DNA of 64,000 bases from Microbacterium sp. LWH13-1.2 (GTDB taxonomy: Bacteria > Actinomycetota > Actinomycetes > Actinomycetales > Microbacteriaceae), in the NCBI RefSeq assembly GCF_038397735.1, contig NZ_CP151635.1:3224001-3288000 (forward strand), in the 5' to 3' direction. The notes under the pieces were generated by a model. That model was not told the DNA's origin. It made no database searches and worked only from the letters and a program-made list of their open reading frames with translations. Every line of letters starts with the position of its first letter. Position 1 is the first letter of the stretch. The translations under genes and the position numbers were made by a program. This document shows, piece by piece, positions 31,950-40,948 of this stretch.

Positions 31950-32402
31950 TTACTTGGCGGCGACGACCTGCAGGGTGATGACTGCGGTCACGTCGTCGTG
32001 CAGACGAACCGTGGCCTCGTGCTCGCCCGTCGTCTTGATCGCCGACGGGATGTGCACCTTGCGCTTGTCGATCGAGCCGAGACCTGCGGCTGCGACAGCA
32101 TCCGCGATGTGATCGGTTTTGACCGAACCGAAGAGACGACCCTCGTTGCCGGCCTTGACGGCCAGGCGCACCTTGGTGCTCTCGAGGGAGTTCTTCAGGG
32201 CCACGGCCTCGTCGCGGTCGTGGATCGCACGCGCCTGACGAGCAGCCTGGATCGAAGCGACCTGCTTTTCGCCACCGCGGGTCCACGCCGTAGCGAAGCC
32301 CTGGGGGATGAGGTAGTTGCGGGCGAACCCGTTCTTGACCTCGACCACGTCACCGGCGCTACCAAGCCCGGCGACCTCGTTCGTGAGAATCAGCTTTGCC
32401 AT
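31950..32402 (-). CDS. rplI: Ribosomal protein bL9
   Basis: A 150-aa bL9. The N-terminal RNA-binding domain [20 protein letters not shown] with [15 protein letters not shown] is diagnostic, joined by the long central helix to the C-terminal domain ([15 protein letters not shown]). Last gene of rpsF-ssb-rpsR-rplI, 11 bp after rpsR. Confidence 0.98.
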   Translation of the reverse strand: MAKLILTNEVAGLGSAGDVVEVKNGFARNYLIPQGFATAWTRGGEKQVASIQAARQARAIHDRDEAVALKNSLESTKVRLAVKAGNEGRLFGSVKTDHIADAVAAAGLGSIDKRKVHIPSAIKTTGEHEATVRLHDDVTAVITLQVVAAK

Positions 32403-32413
32403 CTCGTTACCCC

Positions 32414-32668
32414 TTACCGGCCGGCGCCAGCGTAGGGCAGGAGTGCCATTTCGCGTGCGTTCTTGATCGCGGTGGCGATCAGACGCTGCTCCTGCACCGA
32501 AACACCGGTGATACGACGGGCACGGATCTTGCCGCGCTCCGAGACGAACTTACGGAGGGTGGAGACATCCTTGTAATCGATGACTCCGACCCGGATCGAC
32601 TTCGCGGGAGCGGTGGGCTTGCCACCCTTCCGCGGCTTGCGGCGGTCGCCGCTCGACTTTCCAGCCAT
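32414..32668 (-). CDS. rpsR: Ribosomal protein bS18
   Basis: An 84-aa bS18 with [19 protein letters not shown] and [20 protein letters not shown], which bind S6 and 16S rRNA helix 22. No Cys ligands are present in the N-terminus, so it is a zinc-independent form. Third gene of the operon. Confidence 0.98.
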   Translation of the reverse strand: MAGKSSGDRRKPRKGGKPTAPAKSIRVGVIDYKDVSTLRKFVSERGKIRARRITGVSVQEQRLIATAIKNAREMALLPYAGAGR

Positions 32669-32718
32669 TGTTTTTCCTTAGTTTTGAGACAGATGCCGAA
32701 GCATCCGGAGATCCTGTT

Positions 32719-33231
32719 TCAGAAGGGGGTGTCGTCGCCGAAGCTGCCCGGAGTGCTCCAGGCATCGGCGCTGGTCGACGAGCCGGGCGTGGACCACGGC
32801 TCCTCCGACACCTGCTGCTGCTGAGCGGGGCGCGACTGTCCGCCGCCACCGCCGCCGCCACCGGTCGAGGCCGCACGGGTGACCTGTGCAGTCGCGTACC
32901 GAAGCGAGGGGCCGATCTCGTCGACCTCCAGCTCGATCGCGGTGCGCTGGTTGCCCTCGCGGTCCTGGTAGGAGCGCTGACGCAGACGGCCCTGCGCCAT
33001 GACGCGCATGCCCTTGGTCAGCGAACCCGCCACGTGCTCGGCGAACTCACGCCAGACCGACGCACGGAGGAACAGCGCTTCGCCGTCCTTCCACTCGTTG
33101 GCGGCGCGGTCGAAGTTCCGAGGCGTCGAAGCGATGGTGAAGTTCGCCACCGGCAGTCCGTTCTGCGTGTAACGCAGCTCGGGGTCGGCCGTGAGGTTTC
33201 CCACCACGGTGATGACTGTTTCGCCGGCCAT
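32719..33231 (-). CDS. ssb: Single-stranded DNA-binding protein
   Basis: A 170-aa SSB. The OB fold (about 1-110) contains [20 protein letters not shown] and [19 protein letters not shown] Gly/Gln-rich linker ([17 protein letters not shown]) leads to the acidic tip DDTPF that recruits repair and replication partners. It lies 5 bp after rpsF in the standard order. Confidence 0.98.
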   Translation of the reverse strand: MAGETVITVVGNLTADPELRYTQNGLPVANFTIASTPRNFDRAANEWKDGEALFLRASVWREFAEHVAGSLTKGMRVMAQGRLRQRSYQDREGNQRTAIELEVDEIGPSLRYATAQVTRAASTGGGGGGGGQSRPAQQQQVSEEPWSTPGSSTSADAWSTPGSFGDDTPF

Positions 33232-33236
33232 CGGAC

Positions 33237-33605
33237 TCAGGCCTTCGCAGCCTTGGCGGCCTTGCGGGCAGCCTTCTCTTCAGTGCGCTTGGCCTCCGAA
33301 GCGACCATCGCCTGAGCTTCCTCAGAGCGAAGGACCTTCGTACGCATGATCTGCTCGTTCAGCTTCAGCTGACGGTCGAGCTCCTGCGTGGCCTCGCTGG
33401 TGGCGGTGAAGTTGACGACGGCGTAGATGCCCTCGTTCTTCTTCTGGATCTCGTAAGCCAGACGGCGCTTGCCCCAGATGTCGACCTTGTCAATCGAGCC
33501 ACCATCGTTGGTGATGACCTTCAGGAACTTGTCGAGCGTAGGGGCGACCTGGCGCTCGTCGATCTCGGGGGTCAGAATGACCATGAGTTCGTACTGGTGC
33601 GTCAC
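33237..33605 (-). CDS. rpsF: Ribosomal protein bS6
   Basis: A 122-aa bS6 with [40 protein letters not shown] and an Ala/Lys-rich tail. The start is GTG 33605 behind a full AAGGAGGTG Shine-Dalgarno sequence. First gene of the operon; its leader can fold so that this site is paired. Confidence 0.98.
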   Translation of the reverse strand: MTHQYELMVILTPEIDERQVAPTLDKFLKVITNDGGSIDKVDIWGKRRLAYEIQKKNEGIYAVVNFTATSEATQELDRQLKLNEQIMRTKVLRSEEAQAMVASEAKRTEEKAARKAAKAAKA

Positions 33606-33610
33606 TTACC

Positions 33611-33661
33611 CACCTCCTTCGGACTAGAACGGCTTCCGGGACTTTCCCGGAAGCAGGAGGG
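33611..33661 (-). promoter_or_regulatory. SD-sequestering leader of rpsF (candidate S6:S18 leader)
   Basis: On the minus strand CCTCCT (33660-33655) can pair with the rpsF Shine-Dalgarno AGGAGG (33618-33613). Directly inside sits a perfect 10-bp hairpin, GCTTCCGGGA/TCCCGGAAGC (33654-33645 with 33641-33632 on this strand). The 3' side has an unpaired segment beginning CCG. SD-closing stem plus a CCG-containing bulge resembles the known S6:S18 leader motif, in which the S6-S18 complex represses its own operon. Confidence 0.55.
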
Positions 33662-33828
33662 TGTGTGCACGTCATCCGCCGAGCCACCCGAGTGGGTGCC
33701 TGATGGCAGACAACCTTGACAGTCTAGCGGAGAAAACTTCGGACTGCCCCCACACGCATTGGCCCAGAGTTGGCATGCTGGTATTCGTGCGTGCCGACAG
33801 GCACGACGACGACCGAAGGGGGAACGCC

Positions 33829-34527
33829 ATGCGCGTGAACAAGTGGGGTGTCGGCGTCATGCTCGCCGCCGCCGTAGTGCTGACCGGATGTACCGCAGGT
33901 TCTGACGAGCCTGCCGAAGACAAGCCCACCTCGGCTGCGGAAGAGACCACCGCACCCGAGTCCGACTGCCCCGAGCTGACCGAAGGCGCGACCGTCGACG
34001 GTGCGGCCCTGGGTGCCTGCATCACCGAGGCGATGACCGACACCGCCGGGTACGCCGCCAAGACCAGCATCCTGGGCATGGACACGACCGCCCGGTACAA
34101 CCCGGGAACGGATGCCGTCGAGACGATCACGCCCATGGGATCGCTGATCGTGATCGGTGACGACGCCTGGGTCAAGACCTCCACGAGCGAGTGGCAGGTC
34201 GCAGACCCCAACTCGAGCGATCCGATCATCGCCGCCCTCAGCAGCGGTGCGCAGACCGCCGCCGACACCGACCCCGCGACCGCCGCAGGCGCTCTGACCG
34301 GCGACTTCACCGTCACCGGCACGGGCACGCGCCTGGGCCAGGACGTCTACCTCCTGACCGGCACCTCCGAGGCGCAGGGCGTGGCCGTCGACGTGACCTT
34401 CGAGGTCACGAGCGACTATGTGGTGCTCGCCACCACCGGCACCACCGAGGCCGCCGGCCAGACCATCGAGACCTCGCTGGAGATCACCGAGTGGGACGTC
34501 GAGCAGGACATCGTCGCACCGCTCTGA
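33829..34527 (+). CDS. Lipoprotein, LppX/LprG-like candidate
   Basis: A 232-aa lipoprotein. Basic start (MRVNKWG), hydrophobic core and lipobox VLTGC, so lipidated at Cys23, then a linker rich in Glu/Thr/Ala and a predicted beta-sheet domain (YAAKTSILGMDTTARYNPGT, VIGDDAWVKTSTSEWQVAD). The pattern of a strand-rich domain with a V-x-W-x(K) pair is like LolA/LppX-fold lipid carriers; this is inference. ATG 33829 follows AAGGGGG. Its stop is followed by a strong bidirectional hairpin. Confidence 0.8.
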   Translation: MRVNKWGVGVMLAAAVVLTGCTAGSDEPAEDKPTSAAEETTAPESDCPELTEGATVDGAALGACITEAMTDTAGYAAKTSILGMDTTARYNPGTDAVETITPMGSLIVIGDDAWVKTSTSEWQVADPNSSDPIIAALSSGAQTAADTDPATAAGALTGDFTVTGTGTRLGQDVYLLTGTSEAQGVAVDVTFEVTSDYVVLATTGTTEAAGQTIETSLEITEWDVEQDIVAPL

Positions 34528-34541
34528 TCCACGAGCAGACA

Positions 34542-34573
34542 CTGCGGGCCGGGGCGATCGCCTCGGCCCGCAG
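34542..34573. terminator. Bidirectional terminator
   Basis: CTGCGGGCCG (34542-34551) pairs with CGGCCCGCAG (34564-34573); the enclosed GGCGATCGCC is itself a palindrome, extending the stem. It lies between the convergent lipoprotein and siderophore-permease genes. Confidence 0.75.
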
Positions 34574-34605
34574 CGCGTTCGGGAGCCTGATGCCGGCCCC
34601 CGCAC

Positions 34606-35634
34606 TCACAGCGGGCGGCGGGCCATCCGCACGACGAGGTAGATCAGGTACGCGCCGCCGAGCACGAGCGTGACCACGCCGACCGGCAGCGCGTGCTTCG
34701 GCACGGCGTTCTGCGCGATGATGTCGGCGAGCGAGAGCAGGGTCGCCCCCATCAGTGCGGTGGCGACCAGGTGTGCCGGGCCGTTCTTGACGATGAGTCG
34801 GGCGAGGTGGGGCGCGGCGAGCGCGATGAACGCGACAGGTCCGATGACGGCGGTGACCACACCGGTGAGTCCGACCGCGATCGCGACGAGTCCGGTCTTG
34901 GTGGCCCCCATGCGCCCGCCGAGACTGGTGCCGATGTCGTCGCCGAGCTCGACGAGCCAGAGTCCGCGCCGCACGCACACGAGCACGACGATCAGCGCGC
35001 TCACCACCAGGATCGGTGGCAGCGCCTGGTTCCATCCGACGCCGTTCAGCGTCCCGGCATCCCAGATCGCGGCGGAGATCGCCACCTCGCGGCGGGCGCG
35101 CAGCAGCATCCAGGCATTGACCGCCGCCAGTACTGCGCTCACGCCGATGCCGACGATCACGATGCGGTATCCGAGCGCTCCGCGTCCGGCGATCAGCAGG
35201 GCGACGAGTGCTGCCGTGGCGAAACCGCCGAGGATCGCGCCGATCGCGACCGCGAAGCCGGAGCCGCTGCCGCTGGTCATGACGATCAGGGCGCCCGTAT
35301 AGGCACCGGTCGTCAGTCCGATCACGTCCGGACTGCCGAGCGGGTTGCGCGTGATGGTCTGGAAGACGGTTCCCGAGAGCGCCAGCGCCGCCCCGAAGAA
35401 CACCGCGGCGAGCGCCCGCGGCAGCCGCCAGTCGACCACGACCATGCGGATGCCGCCGTCGGTCTCGAACAGAGCCTGGATGACCCGGATCGGCGAGAAC
35501 ACGGTGTCGCCGATCGACAGACCTGCCACGAACGACACGACGAGCGCGCCCACGAGGATGCCCATCGCGATCCGTCCGCGACGGTCGAGGGTGCGGCGTG
35601 CCTGCCGCAGGAACGTGCGGGTGTCGGCGGTCAC
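34606..35634 (-). CDS. Iron-siderophore ABC transporter permease (FecCD family)
   Basis: A 342-aa FecCD permease with about nine to ten helices. Diagnostic segments are RLPRALAAVFFGAALALSGT, RNPLGSPDVIGLTTGA and GPVAFIALAAPHLARLIV. GTG 35634 overlaps the first permease's stop (GTGA). The two permeases would form the membrane heterodimer for siderophore import. No ATPase gene follows; the transcript meets a terminator after this gene. Confidence 0.93.
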   Translation of the reverse strand: MTADTRTFLRQARRTLDRRGRIAMGILVGALVVSFVAGLSIGDTVFSPIRVIQALFETDGGIRMVVVDWRLPRALAAVFFGAALALSGTVFQTITRNPLGSPDVIGLTTGAYTGALIVMTSGSGSGFAVAIGAILGGFATAALVALLIAGRGALGYRIVIVGIGVSAVLAAVNAWMLLRARREVAISAAIWDAGTLNGVGWNQALPPILVVSALIVVLVCVRRGLWLVELGDDIGTSLGGRMGATKTGLVAIAVGLTGVVTAVIGPVAFIALAAPHLARLIVKNGPAHLVATALMGATLLSLADIIAQNAVPKHALPVGVVTLVLGGAYLIYLVVRMARRPL

Positions 35635-36662
35635 AGCTGCACCGGGTTCCTGCGGCGGCCGATCCAGATCAAGAACGGCGCCGCGACGAAGGCCATCACG
35701 ATGCCGACCGGCACCTCCTGCGGCGCGATGATCGCGCGGCCGATGACGTCGCCGAGCACGACGACGATCGCACCGATCACGGCAGCGAGCGGCACGATGG
35801 CCTTCTGCGAGGCGCCGACGACTCCACGGGCGATATGGGGAGCCGCGAGACCGAGGAACGCGATCGGACCGGCGATCGCGGTCGCCGTACCCGCGAGCAG
35901 GGTCACGGCGACGACCGCCGCGGTGCGCAGCCGACCGATCTTGACGCCGAGCGCCGCAGCCGTCTCGTCGCCGAGGGCGAGCACGTCGAGGCTGCGCGTC
36001 ATCAGCAGGGCGACGACGAGCCCGAGGGCGATCATGGGTCCGGCGGCGATGAGGATCGAGAGGTCTCGACCCGCGAGGGCACCTGATTCCCAGCTGCGCA
36101 TCTGCAGGAAGGCGGTCGGGTTCAGCAGCACGAGTGCCGTCGTGATTCCGCCGAGGACCGCGGCGAGCGCGACGCCCGACAGCACGAGGGTCACGGGGCT
36201 GCCGCCGCCCGCGGCTCCGAGCAGCACCACTCCGATCGTCGCCACGAGTGCTCCTACGAGTGCGAAGACCATGAGGTGCGGGAAGTCGTGGATGCCGAGG
36301 GCGGCGACCGCGATCGCGACGGCCACGGATGCTCCCGCGTTGACCCCCAGGATGCCGGGATCGGCGAGCGCGTTGCGGGTGAGTCCCTGCATCACGGCGC
36401 CTGCGGCGCCCAACGCGAGACCGACGACGAGACCGAGCACGGTGCGGGGGATGCGCGATTCCCGCACGACGAGCTGCAGATCGCTGCCGTCGAACCGCAG
36501 GATCGCATCGACGACGGTGCCGAGTCCGACCATCTTCGTGCCGACCGTCAGTCCGACGAACGCGGTCGCGAGCAGCGCGAACACCGCGAGCACGACGACG
36601 AGCGCGACCCGCCCGGCGGACACCCGGTGCGGATCGCGGCTCGTGCGTGCGAGTGCGGTCAC
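35631..36662 (-). CDS. Iron-siderophore ABC transporter permease (FecCD family)
   Basis: A 343-aa FecCD permease: RIPRTVLGLVVGLALGAAGA, RNALADPGILGVNAGASVAV and GPIAFLGLAAPHIARGVVG. GTG 36662 overlaps the binding-protein stop by 4 bp and its own stop overlaps the next gene's GTG, so the three genes are tightly coupled. Confidence 0.94.
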   Translation of the reverse strand: MTALARTSRDPHRVSAGRVALVVVLAVFALLATAFVGLTVGTKMVGLGTVVDAILRFDGSDLQLVVRESRIPRTVLGLVVGLALGAAGAVMQGLTRNALADPGILGVNAGASVAVAIAVAALGIHDFPHLMVFALVGALVATIGVVLLGAAGGGSPVTLVLSGVALAAVLGGITTALVLLNPTAFLQMRSWESGALAGRDLSILIAAGPMIALGLVVALLMTRSLDVLALGDETAAALGVKIGRLRTAAVVAVTLLAGTATAIAGPIAFLGLAAPHIARGVVGASQKAIVPLAAVIGAIVVVLGDVIGRAIIAPQEVPVGIVMAFVAAPFLIWIGRRRNPVQL

Positions 36663-37699
36663 TCGACGGTGCGCGCCGGTCCGTCGCCTGCCACAGCATC
36701 CGCGAGGGCGGGGACGAGAGCGTCGAGCACATAGGGAAGGCTCAGTGCCGAAGTGAAGTAGATCGCGCCGGCGGTGACGCCGTCGGTGTAGACCACCGAC
36801 CTGTTCTGCATGGCGCTGATCGCGGTGACGAACGGCTCGTTCTCGAGCGCGGTGATGTCGTCATCCGACTCGGTTCCCCAGATGAGCACGTCGGCGGAGT
36901 TGAGCACGTCGAGGTTCTCGACCGGGATGTTGGCCTGTCCGCCCGAACTGTCCTCGGGCGCGTAGGCGTCGATCTCCGAGGGGATCGTGAAGCCGAGATC
37001 CGTGAGGAAGTCGGTGCTCAGGCCGTCCTGGTAGGCGATGGCGGCGCCGTCGTAGATCGCGTTCTGCAGGAAGACGATCGACTTTCCGGCGAACTCGGGG
37101 TGCGCCTCGGCGGCCTCCGCGAACTGCGCGTCGATGTCGTCGACGAGCTGCTGCGCCTCATCCTTCAGGCCGACGGCCTCGCCGATCTGGAGCGTCTGCA
37201 CGTCCCACGGCTCGAAGTACATCGAGTAGTCGCCCGAGTGGGCGACGGTCGGCGCGATCTCCGAGAGGCGGTCGTAGTCCTCTTCGGTCAGCCCCGCGTT
37301 GGTGCCGATGATCAGGTCGGGGTCGAGCAGCGCGATCGCCTCGAAGTCGAGACCGTCGCTGGTGGTGAGCACCTCGGGCTCCGAGTCGCCCCGCGCCTCG
37401 TCCGCCCAGGGCCAGGAGGCGAAGTCGTAGCCGCCGTACCACTCGGTGACGCCGACCGGCTTCACCCCGAGGGCCCACAGGGTGTCCTGCTCGGTGACGC
37501 CGACCGTCACGACGCGCTGCGGCTGCTCGGAGATCGTCGTGTCGCCATACGCGTGCTCGACCGTGACCGGGAACGCGTCGGAATCGACCACGGGGGCGCC
37601 GTCGGTGTTCTCGGCCGCGGGGGCGCAGGAGGTGAGTGCGGCTGCGGAGACGACCGCGGCGAGGAGGGCGCCGAGCGCCTTCGTGCGGGAGAGGGGCAT
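36659..37699 (-). CDS. Iron-siderophore ABC transporter substrate-binding lipoprotein
   Basis: A 346-aa FecB-type binding protein. Lipobox LTSC with Cys near residue 25, then the two-lobed domain: PQRVVTVGVTEQDTLWALGV, LDPDLIIGTNAGLTEEDYDR and VLIWGTESDDDI. First gene of an operon with two permeases. An iron box lies 22 bp upstream of ATG 37699, so import should be induced by iron starvation. The Shine-Dalgarno sequence is poor. Confidence 0.94.
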   Translation of the reverse strand: MPLSRTKALGALLAAVVSAAALTSCAPAAENTDGAPVVDSDAFPVTVEHAYGDTTISEQPQRVVTVGVTEQDTLWALGVKPVGVTEWYGGYDFASWPWADEARGDSEPEVLTTSDGLDFEAIALLDPDLIIGTNAGLTEEDYDRLSEIAPTVAHSGDYSMYFEPWDVQTLQIGEAVGLKDEAQQLVDDIDAQFAEAAEAHPEFAGKSIVFLQNAIYDGAAIAYQDGLSTDFLTDLGFTIPSEIDAYAPEDSSGGQANIPVENLDVLNSADVLIWGTESDDDITALENEPFVTAISAMQNRSVVYTDGVTAGAIYFTSALSLPYVLDALVPALADAVAGDGPARTVE

Positions 37700-37720
37700 G
37701 GAGGGACCTGTTCGCTCAGA

Positions 37721-37739
37721 TAAGGGTTGCCTAAGCTTA
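37721..37739 (-). promoter_or_regulatory. IdeR/DtxR iron box
   Basis: Minus strand TAAGCTTAGGCAACCCTTA matches the IdeR/DtxR consensus TTAGGTTAGGCTAACCTAA at 14 of 19 positions, with both half-sites recognisable. It lies directly upstream of the siderophore operon. Confidence 0.8.
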
Positions 37740-37842
37740 TCCAGAACCGCGCTGGGCACACATCAGGTCTCCCTCACGGGAGGAGGTGAACGAGCGACGG
37801 ACTCACCTACCGAGCGAACGGGTGAGCGAGCGCGGGTGCGCG

Positions 37843-38121
37843 TCAGGCGGATGCGTCGGCGAGACGCCGTTCGACATCGGCGAGCTCGGCGCGGATCTGC
37901 ACGAACGATTCCGGTGTGAAGCGCCGTACCTGCAGGTCGAGGATCGCCTGGGCCGCGATGTCGCTGACCTCGAATGCCTCCGCGACGGCCGCGACCGCCG
38001 CCGCGGTGTCTCCGGGAGATTCTGCGCAGACCCGCAGCAGCTCCTCCGGTCGCTCGAGAACCCTGACGTAGGCGGAGAGTATCTCGCGAAGGGCCTGCAG
38101 GTTTCCTCGGTCCTCATCCAT
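37843..38121 (-). CDS. Small stand-alone GyrA-like coiled-coil protein
   Basis: A 92-aa protein whose body, LREILSAYVRVLERPEELLR with AVAEAFEVSDIAAQAILDLQ and VRRFTPESFVQIRAELADVE, lines up with the coiled-coil exit-gate region of DNA gyrase/topoisomerase IV subunit A (family pattern: F-x-L-S-x-x-Q-A-x-A-I-L-D-M-R-L-x-x-L-T). The Tyr-containing catalytic domain and the beta-pinwheel are absent. ATG 38121 is 6 nt after a TACAGT box, so it looks leaderless. It could interact with gyrase, or be a repurposed fragment. Confidence 0.75.
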   Translation of the reverse strand: MDEDRGNLQALREILSAYVRVLERPEELLRVCAESPGDTAAAVAAVAEAFEVSDIAAQAILDLQVRRFTPESFVQIRAELADVERRLADASA

Positions 38122-38127
38122 GCGGCC

Positions 38128-38133
38128 ACTGTA
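38128..38133 (-). promoter_or_regulatory. -10 box of a leaderless promoter (GyrA-like gene)
   Basis: TACAGT on the minus strand ends 6 nt before ATG 38121, with no Shine-Dalgarno sequence between. Confidence 0.55.
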
Positions 38134-38332
38134 CGACGGGAGCACGGTCGTCGCGAAGACGGTCGCACGTCTCGGATGGCCGACGCGCAGCATCCGTACT
38201 GCGTCGGCGCGTTCTCTCGCGTTGCGTGCACGGCCGAGACGCGGCGCACGAGCGAACGAGAGGGCGGCCCTACGAAGCGGCGACCCAGCGAAGCGGTGAC
38301 GGATCGAAGGGGCGACCGACCGACGACGCGGC

Positions 38333-39172
38333 TCAGTCGATGACGGGGGCGATCTCCGACCAGACGGTGCGCTCGTTCGTCGACGGCGCGATCGGGATGC
38401 GGCCCGCGCCGTCGGGCTCGGGGATCGCGGCGAGCAGCGCCTGCGTGTACGGATGCTGCGGCGCAGACCACACGCGGTCGGTCGCGCCCGCTTCGAGCAC
38501 CCGGCCGGCGAACATCACGAAGGTGCGGTCGGCGATGCGACGGACGACGGCCAGGTCGTGCGAGATGAACAGCATCCCCGCGCCGGATTCGGCGACGAGG
38601 TCGCGCATGAGACCGGCGACGCTGGTCTGAGTCGATGCGTCCAGGGCAGAGATCGGCTCATCGGCGACGAGCAATGACGGTCGAGCAGCGAGCGCCCGCG
38701 CGATCGCGAGACGCTGCTTCTGACCGCCCGAGAACTGGTGCGGGAAGCGTGTGGCGACCTCGGTCGGCAGTCCGACGCGTTCGAGCCACTCGGCGACCGT
38801 CGACCCTGCGGCACCGCGGGCGCGGGCGGTGGCGATGCCGTCGGCGATCTGGTCGCCCACGCGGCGCCGCGGGTTCAGCGACGTCGACGGATCCTGGAAC
38901 ACCATCTGGATGCCGGTGAGCGCCACGTTGCGACGGCGGATGCCGAGCGGCGTGACGGGCGCATCGCGGAAGCGCACCTCTCCCCCGGCGAGCTTCTCGA
39001 TACCGACGACCGCGCGGGCCAGGCTCGACTTGCCGCTGCCGGACTCGCCCACCAGCGCCACGGTCTCTCCGGGGGCGACGGTCAGCGAGACGCCGTCGAC
39101 GGCCACCACCGGCGGGCTTCCGGGATAGCGGACGACGACATCCTGCGCGTCGAGGACGGCGACTTCACTCAT
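38333..39172 (-). CDS. Peptide ABC transporter ATPase (DppF/OppF type)
   Basis: A 279-aa ABC ATPase: Walker A GESGSGKSSLARA, Q-loop FQDPSTSLNPRRRVGDQI, signature FSGGQKQRLAIA, Walker B LLVADEPISALD and the H-loop ISHDLAVV. QHPYTQALLAAIPEPD is the peptide-type C-terminal extension. ATG 39172 overlaps the DppD-like gene by 8 bp. Last gene of the minus-strand transporter operon. Confidence 0.94.
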   Translation of the reverse strand: MSEVAVLDAQDVVVRYPGSPPVVAVDGVSLTVAPGETVALVGESGSGKSSLARAVVGIEKLAGGEVRFRDAPVTPLGIRRRNVALTGIQMVFQDPSTSLNPRRRVGDQIADGIATARARGAAGSTVAEWLERVGLPTEVATRFPHQFSGGQKQRLAIARALAARPSLLVADEPISALDASTQTSVAGLMRDLVAESGAGMLFISHDLAVVRRIADRTFVMFAGRVLEAGATDRVWSAPQHPYTQALLAAIPEPDGAGRIPIAPSTNERTVWSEIAPVID

Positions 39173-40040
39173 CTCGGGCCTCCTCAGCGGCATCCGACAG
39201 GTCAGCATCCGACAGCACCGGATCCAGGACCGTGACATCGGCTTCCGCGATCTCGAGCTTCGACCCTGGCAGAGCGGCCAGCAGCGTGCGGGTGTACTCG
39301 TGCTGCGGGTCGCGGAACAGCGTCGCGCGGTCGGCCCGTTCGACGATCCGCCCGTTCTTCATCACCGCGACCTCGTCGGCGATCGCACTCATGACACCCA
39401 GGTCGTGGGTCACGAGCAGCACGGCGAGGTTGCGTTCGGTCGCGAGGTCGCGCAGCAGCCGCAGGATGCCGGCCTGCACGGTGACATCGAGCGCGGTGGT
39501 CGGCTCATCGGCCAGCAGCACCTCGGGATCGCACGCGAGGGCGCACGCGATCGCGATGCGTTGACGCTGACCGCCCGAGAACTGGTGCGGGTAGCGCTTG
39601 AGCGCAGCATCCGGATTCGGCACCTGCACAGTCTCGAGCAGTTCGATGGCCCGGGCCCTCGCGGCCTCGCCGCGCAGACCGAGGTGCACGCGCATGTGAT
39701 CGGTGAGCTGACGGCCGATCGGCAGCTGCGGGTGCAGCGATGCCGACGGGTCCTGGAAGATCATCGCGATGCGCCTGCCGCGGATGCGGTTGAGGGCCCG
39801 GCGGCGCATGCCGACCAGCTCCTCCCCCGCGAGCGTGATCGAACCGCCGGTGCGCGCCTGTCGGGGCAGGAGCCCGAGCACGGCGAGAGACGTGAGCGTC
39901 TTGCCCGATCCGGATTCGCCCGCGAGACCGTGGATGCGCCCTGCCTCGAGGTCGAGCGAGACGCCGTGCACGAGCGGACGACCGATCTCGATCGTCAGGT
40001 CGCGGATGCTGAGCACTGCGAGGGGAGCCGGGGCGCTCAT
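39165..40040 (-). CDS. Peptide ABC transporter ATPase (DppD/OppD type)
   Basis: A 291-aa ABC ATPase with Walker A GESGSGKTLTSLA, FQDPSASLHPQLPIG, signature FSGGQRQRIAIA, LLADEPTTALD and VTHDLGVM, ending in the EYTRTLLAALPGS extension. Its start overlaps the DppC-like stop (ATGA). It pairs with the next ATPase as the motor heterodimer. Confidence 0.94.
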   Translation of the reverse strand: MSAPAPLAVLSIRDLTIEIGRPLVHGVSLDLEAGRIHGLAGESGSGKTLTSLAVLGLLPRQARTGGSITLAGEELVGMRRRALNRIRGRRIAMIFQDPSASLHPQLPIGRQLTDHMRVHLGLRGEAARARAIELLETVQVPNPDAALKRYPHQFSGGQRQRIAIACALACDPEVLLADEPTTALDVTVQAGILRLLRDLATERNLAVLLVTHDLGVMSAIADEVAVMKNGRIVERADRATLFRDPQHEYTRTLLAALPGSKLEIAEADVTVLDPVLSDADLSDAAEEARDE

Positions 40041-40948
40041 GCTGCCGCTCCCTTCGCCGAGGCGACGTGGTCGGCCTGCTTCTCGTGGGTGACTTCGGCC
40101 GTCGGGTCGAGGATGTCGCGCATCGCGTCACCCAGGAAGTTGAAGGCGAGCACCACGGTCAGGATCGCAAGCCCCGGGAAGACTCCGAGCCACCACGCGT
40201 CGAAGTTCTGCATGGCCGCCGAGATCATGGACCCCCACTCCGCGGTCGGCGGCTGCGCGCCGAGACCCAGGAACGAGAGGCCGGAGAGCAGCAGGATCGC
40301 CGCGCCGATGTCGAGCGTCGCGAGCACCAGCACGGGGCCGGCGATGTTCGGCAGGATGTCGACGAACAGCGTCCGCAGCGGCGAGTGCCCGAGCAGACGA
40401 CCCGCGATCACGTAGTTCTGCCCGCGGAGGCCGAGCACGATGCTGCGGGTGACTCGCGAGTACTGCGGCCACGAGACGACGATCGCCGCGATCACCGCAT
40501 TGAACAGCGACGGGCCGAGGGATGCCGCCACCACCATCGCGAGGATGACCGTCGGGAAGGCCATGAACAGGTCGGTGATGCGCATCAGCGTCTCGTCGAC
40601 CCATCCGCCGAAGTAGCCGGCGACGGCCCCGATCACGGTGCCGATGATCATCGCGGCGATCACGAGCATGAGCGCGAGCGGAAGGCTCACGGTCGCACCC
40701 GTCATCAGGCGCGAGAAGATGTCGCGGCCGTTGCCGTCGGTGCCGAGCAGCGTGTCGATGCCCGGTGCCTGCAGACGAGGCAGCACCTGCGCGTTGGGGC
40801 CGTACGGCACCCACCACTGCGCGGTGAAGGCGACGATGATCCACGCGCCCGCGATCACGGTGCCGATCACGCCGAGCGGCGTACGCCAGGCACGGGGCCA
40901 GCGGAACCGGAACCGCCAGGGGCCGGATGCCGAGTCGATGCGGCTCAT
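40037..40948 (-). CDS. Peptide ABC transporter permease (DppC type)
   Basis: A 303-aa permease with the N-terminal helix, TLLGTDGNGRDIFSRLMTGA (DppC signature), five further helices, the EAA loop (GRLLGHSPLRTLFVDILPNI) and SFLGLGAQPPTAEWGSMI. The start overlaps the DppB-like stop (ATGA). Confidence 0.94.
   Translation of the reverse strand: MSRIDSASGPWRFRFRWPRAWRTPLGVIGTVIAGAWIIVAFTAQWWVPYGPNAQVLPRLQAPGIDTLLGTDGNGRDIFSRLMTGATVSLPLALMLVIAAMIIGTVIGAVAGYFGGWVDETLMRITDLFMAFPTVILAMVVAASLGPSLFNAVIAAIVVSWPQYSRVTRSIVLGLRGQNYVIAGRLLGHSPLRTLFVDILPNIAGPVLVLATLDIGAAILLLSGLSFLGLGAQPPTAEWGSMISAAMQNFDAWWLGVFPGLAILTVVLAFNFLGDAMRDILDPTAEVTHEKQADHVASAKGAAA

Noticed and set aside
33716..33721. TTGACA as a -35 box for the lipoprotein gene at 33829
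   Set aside because: No -10-like hexamer occurs at 16-18 bp, so a promoter could not be supported.
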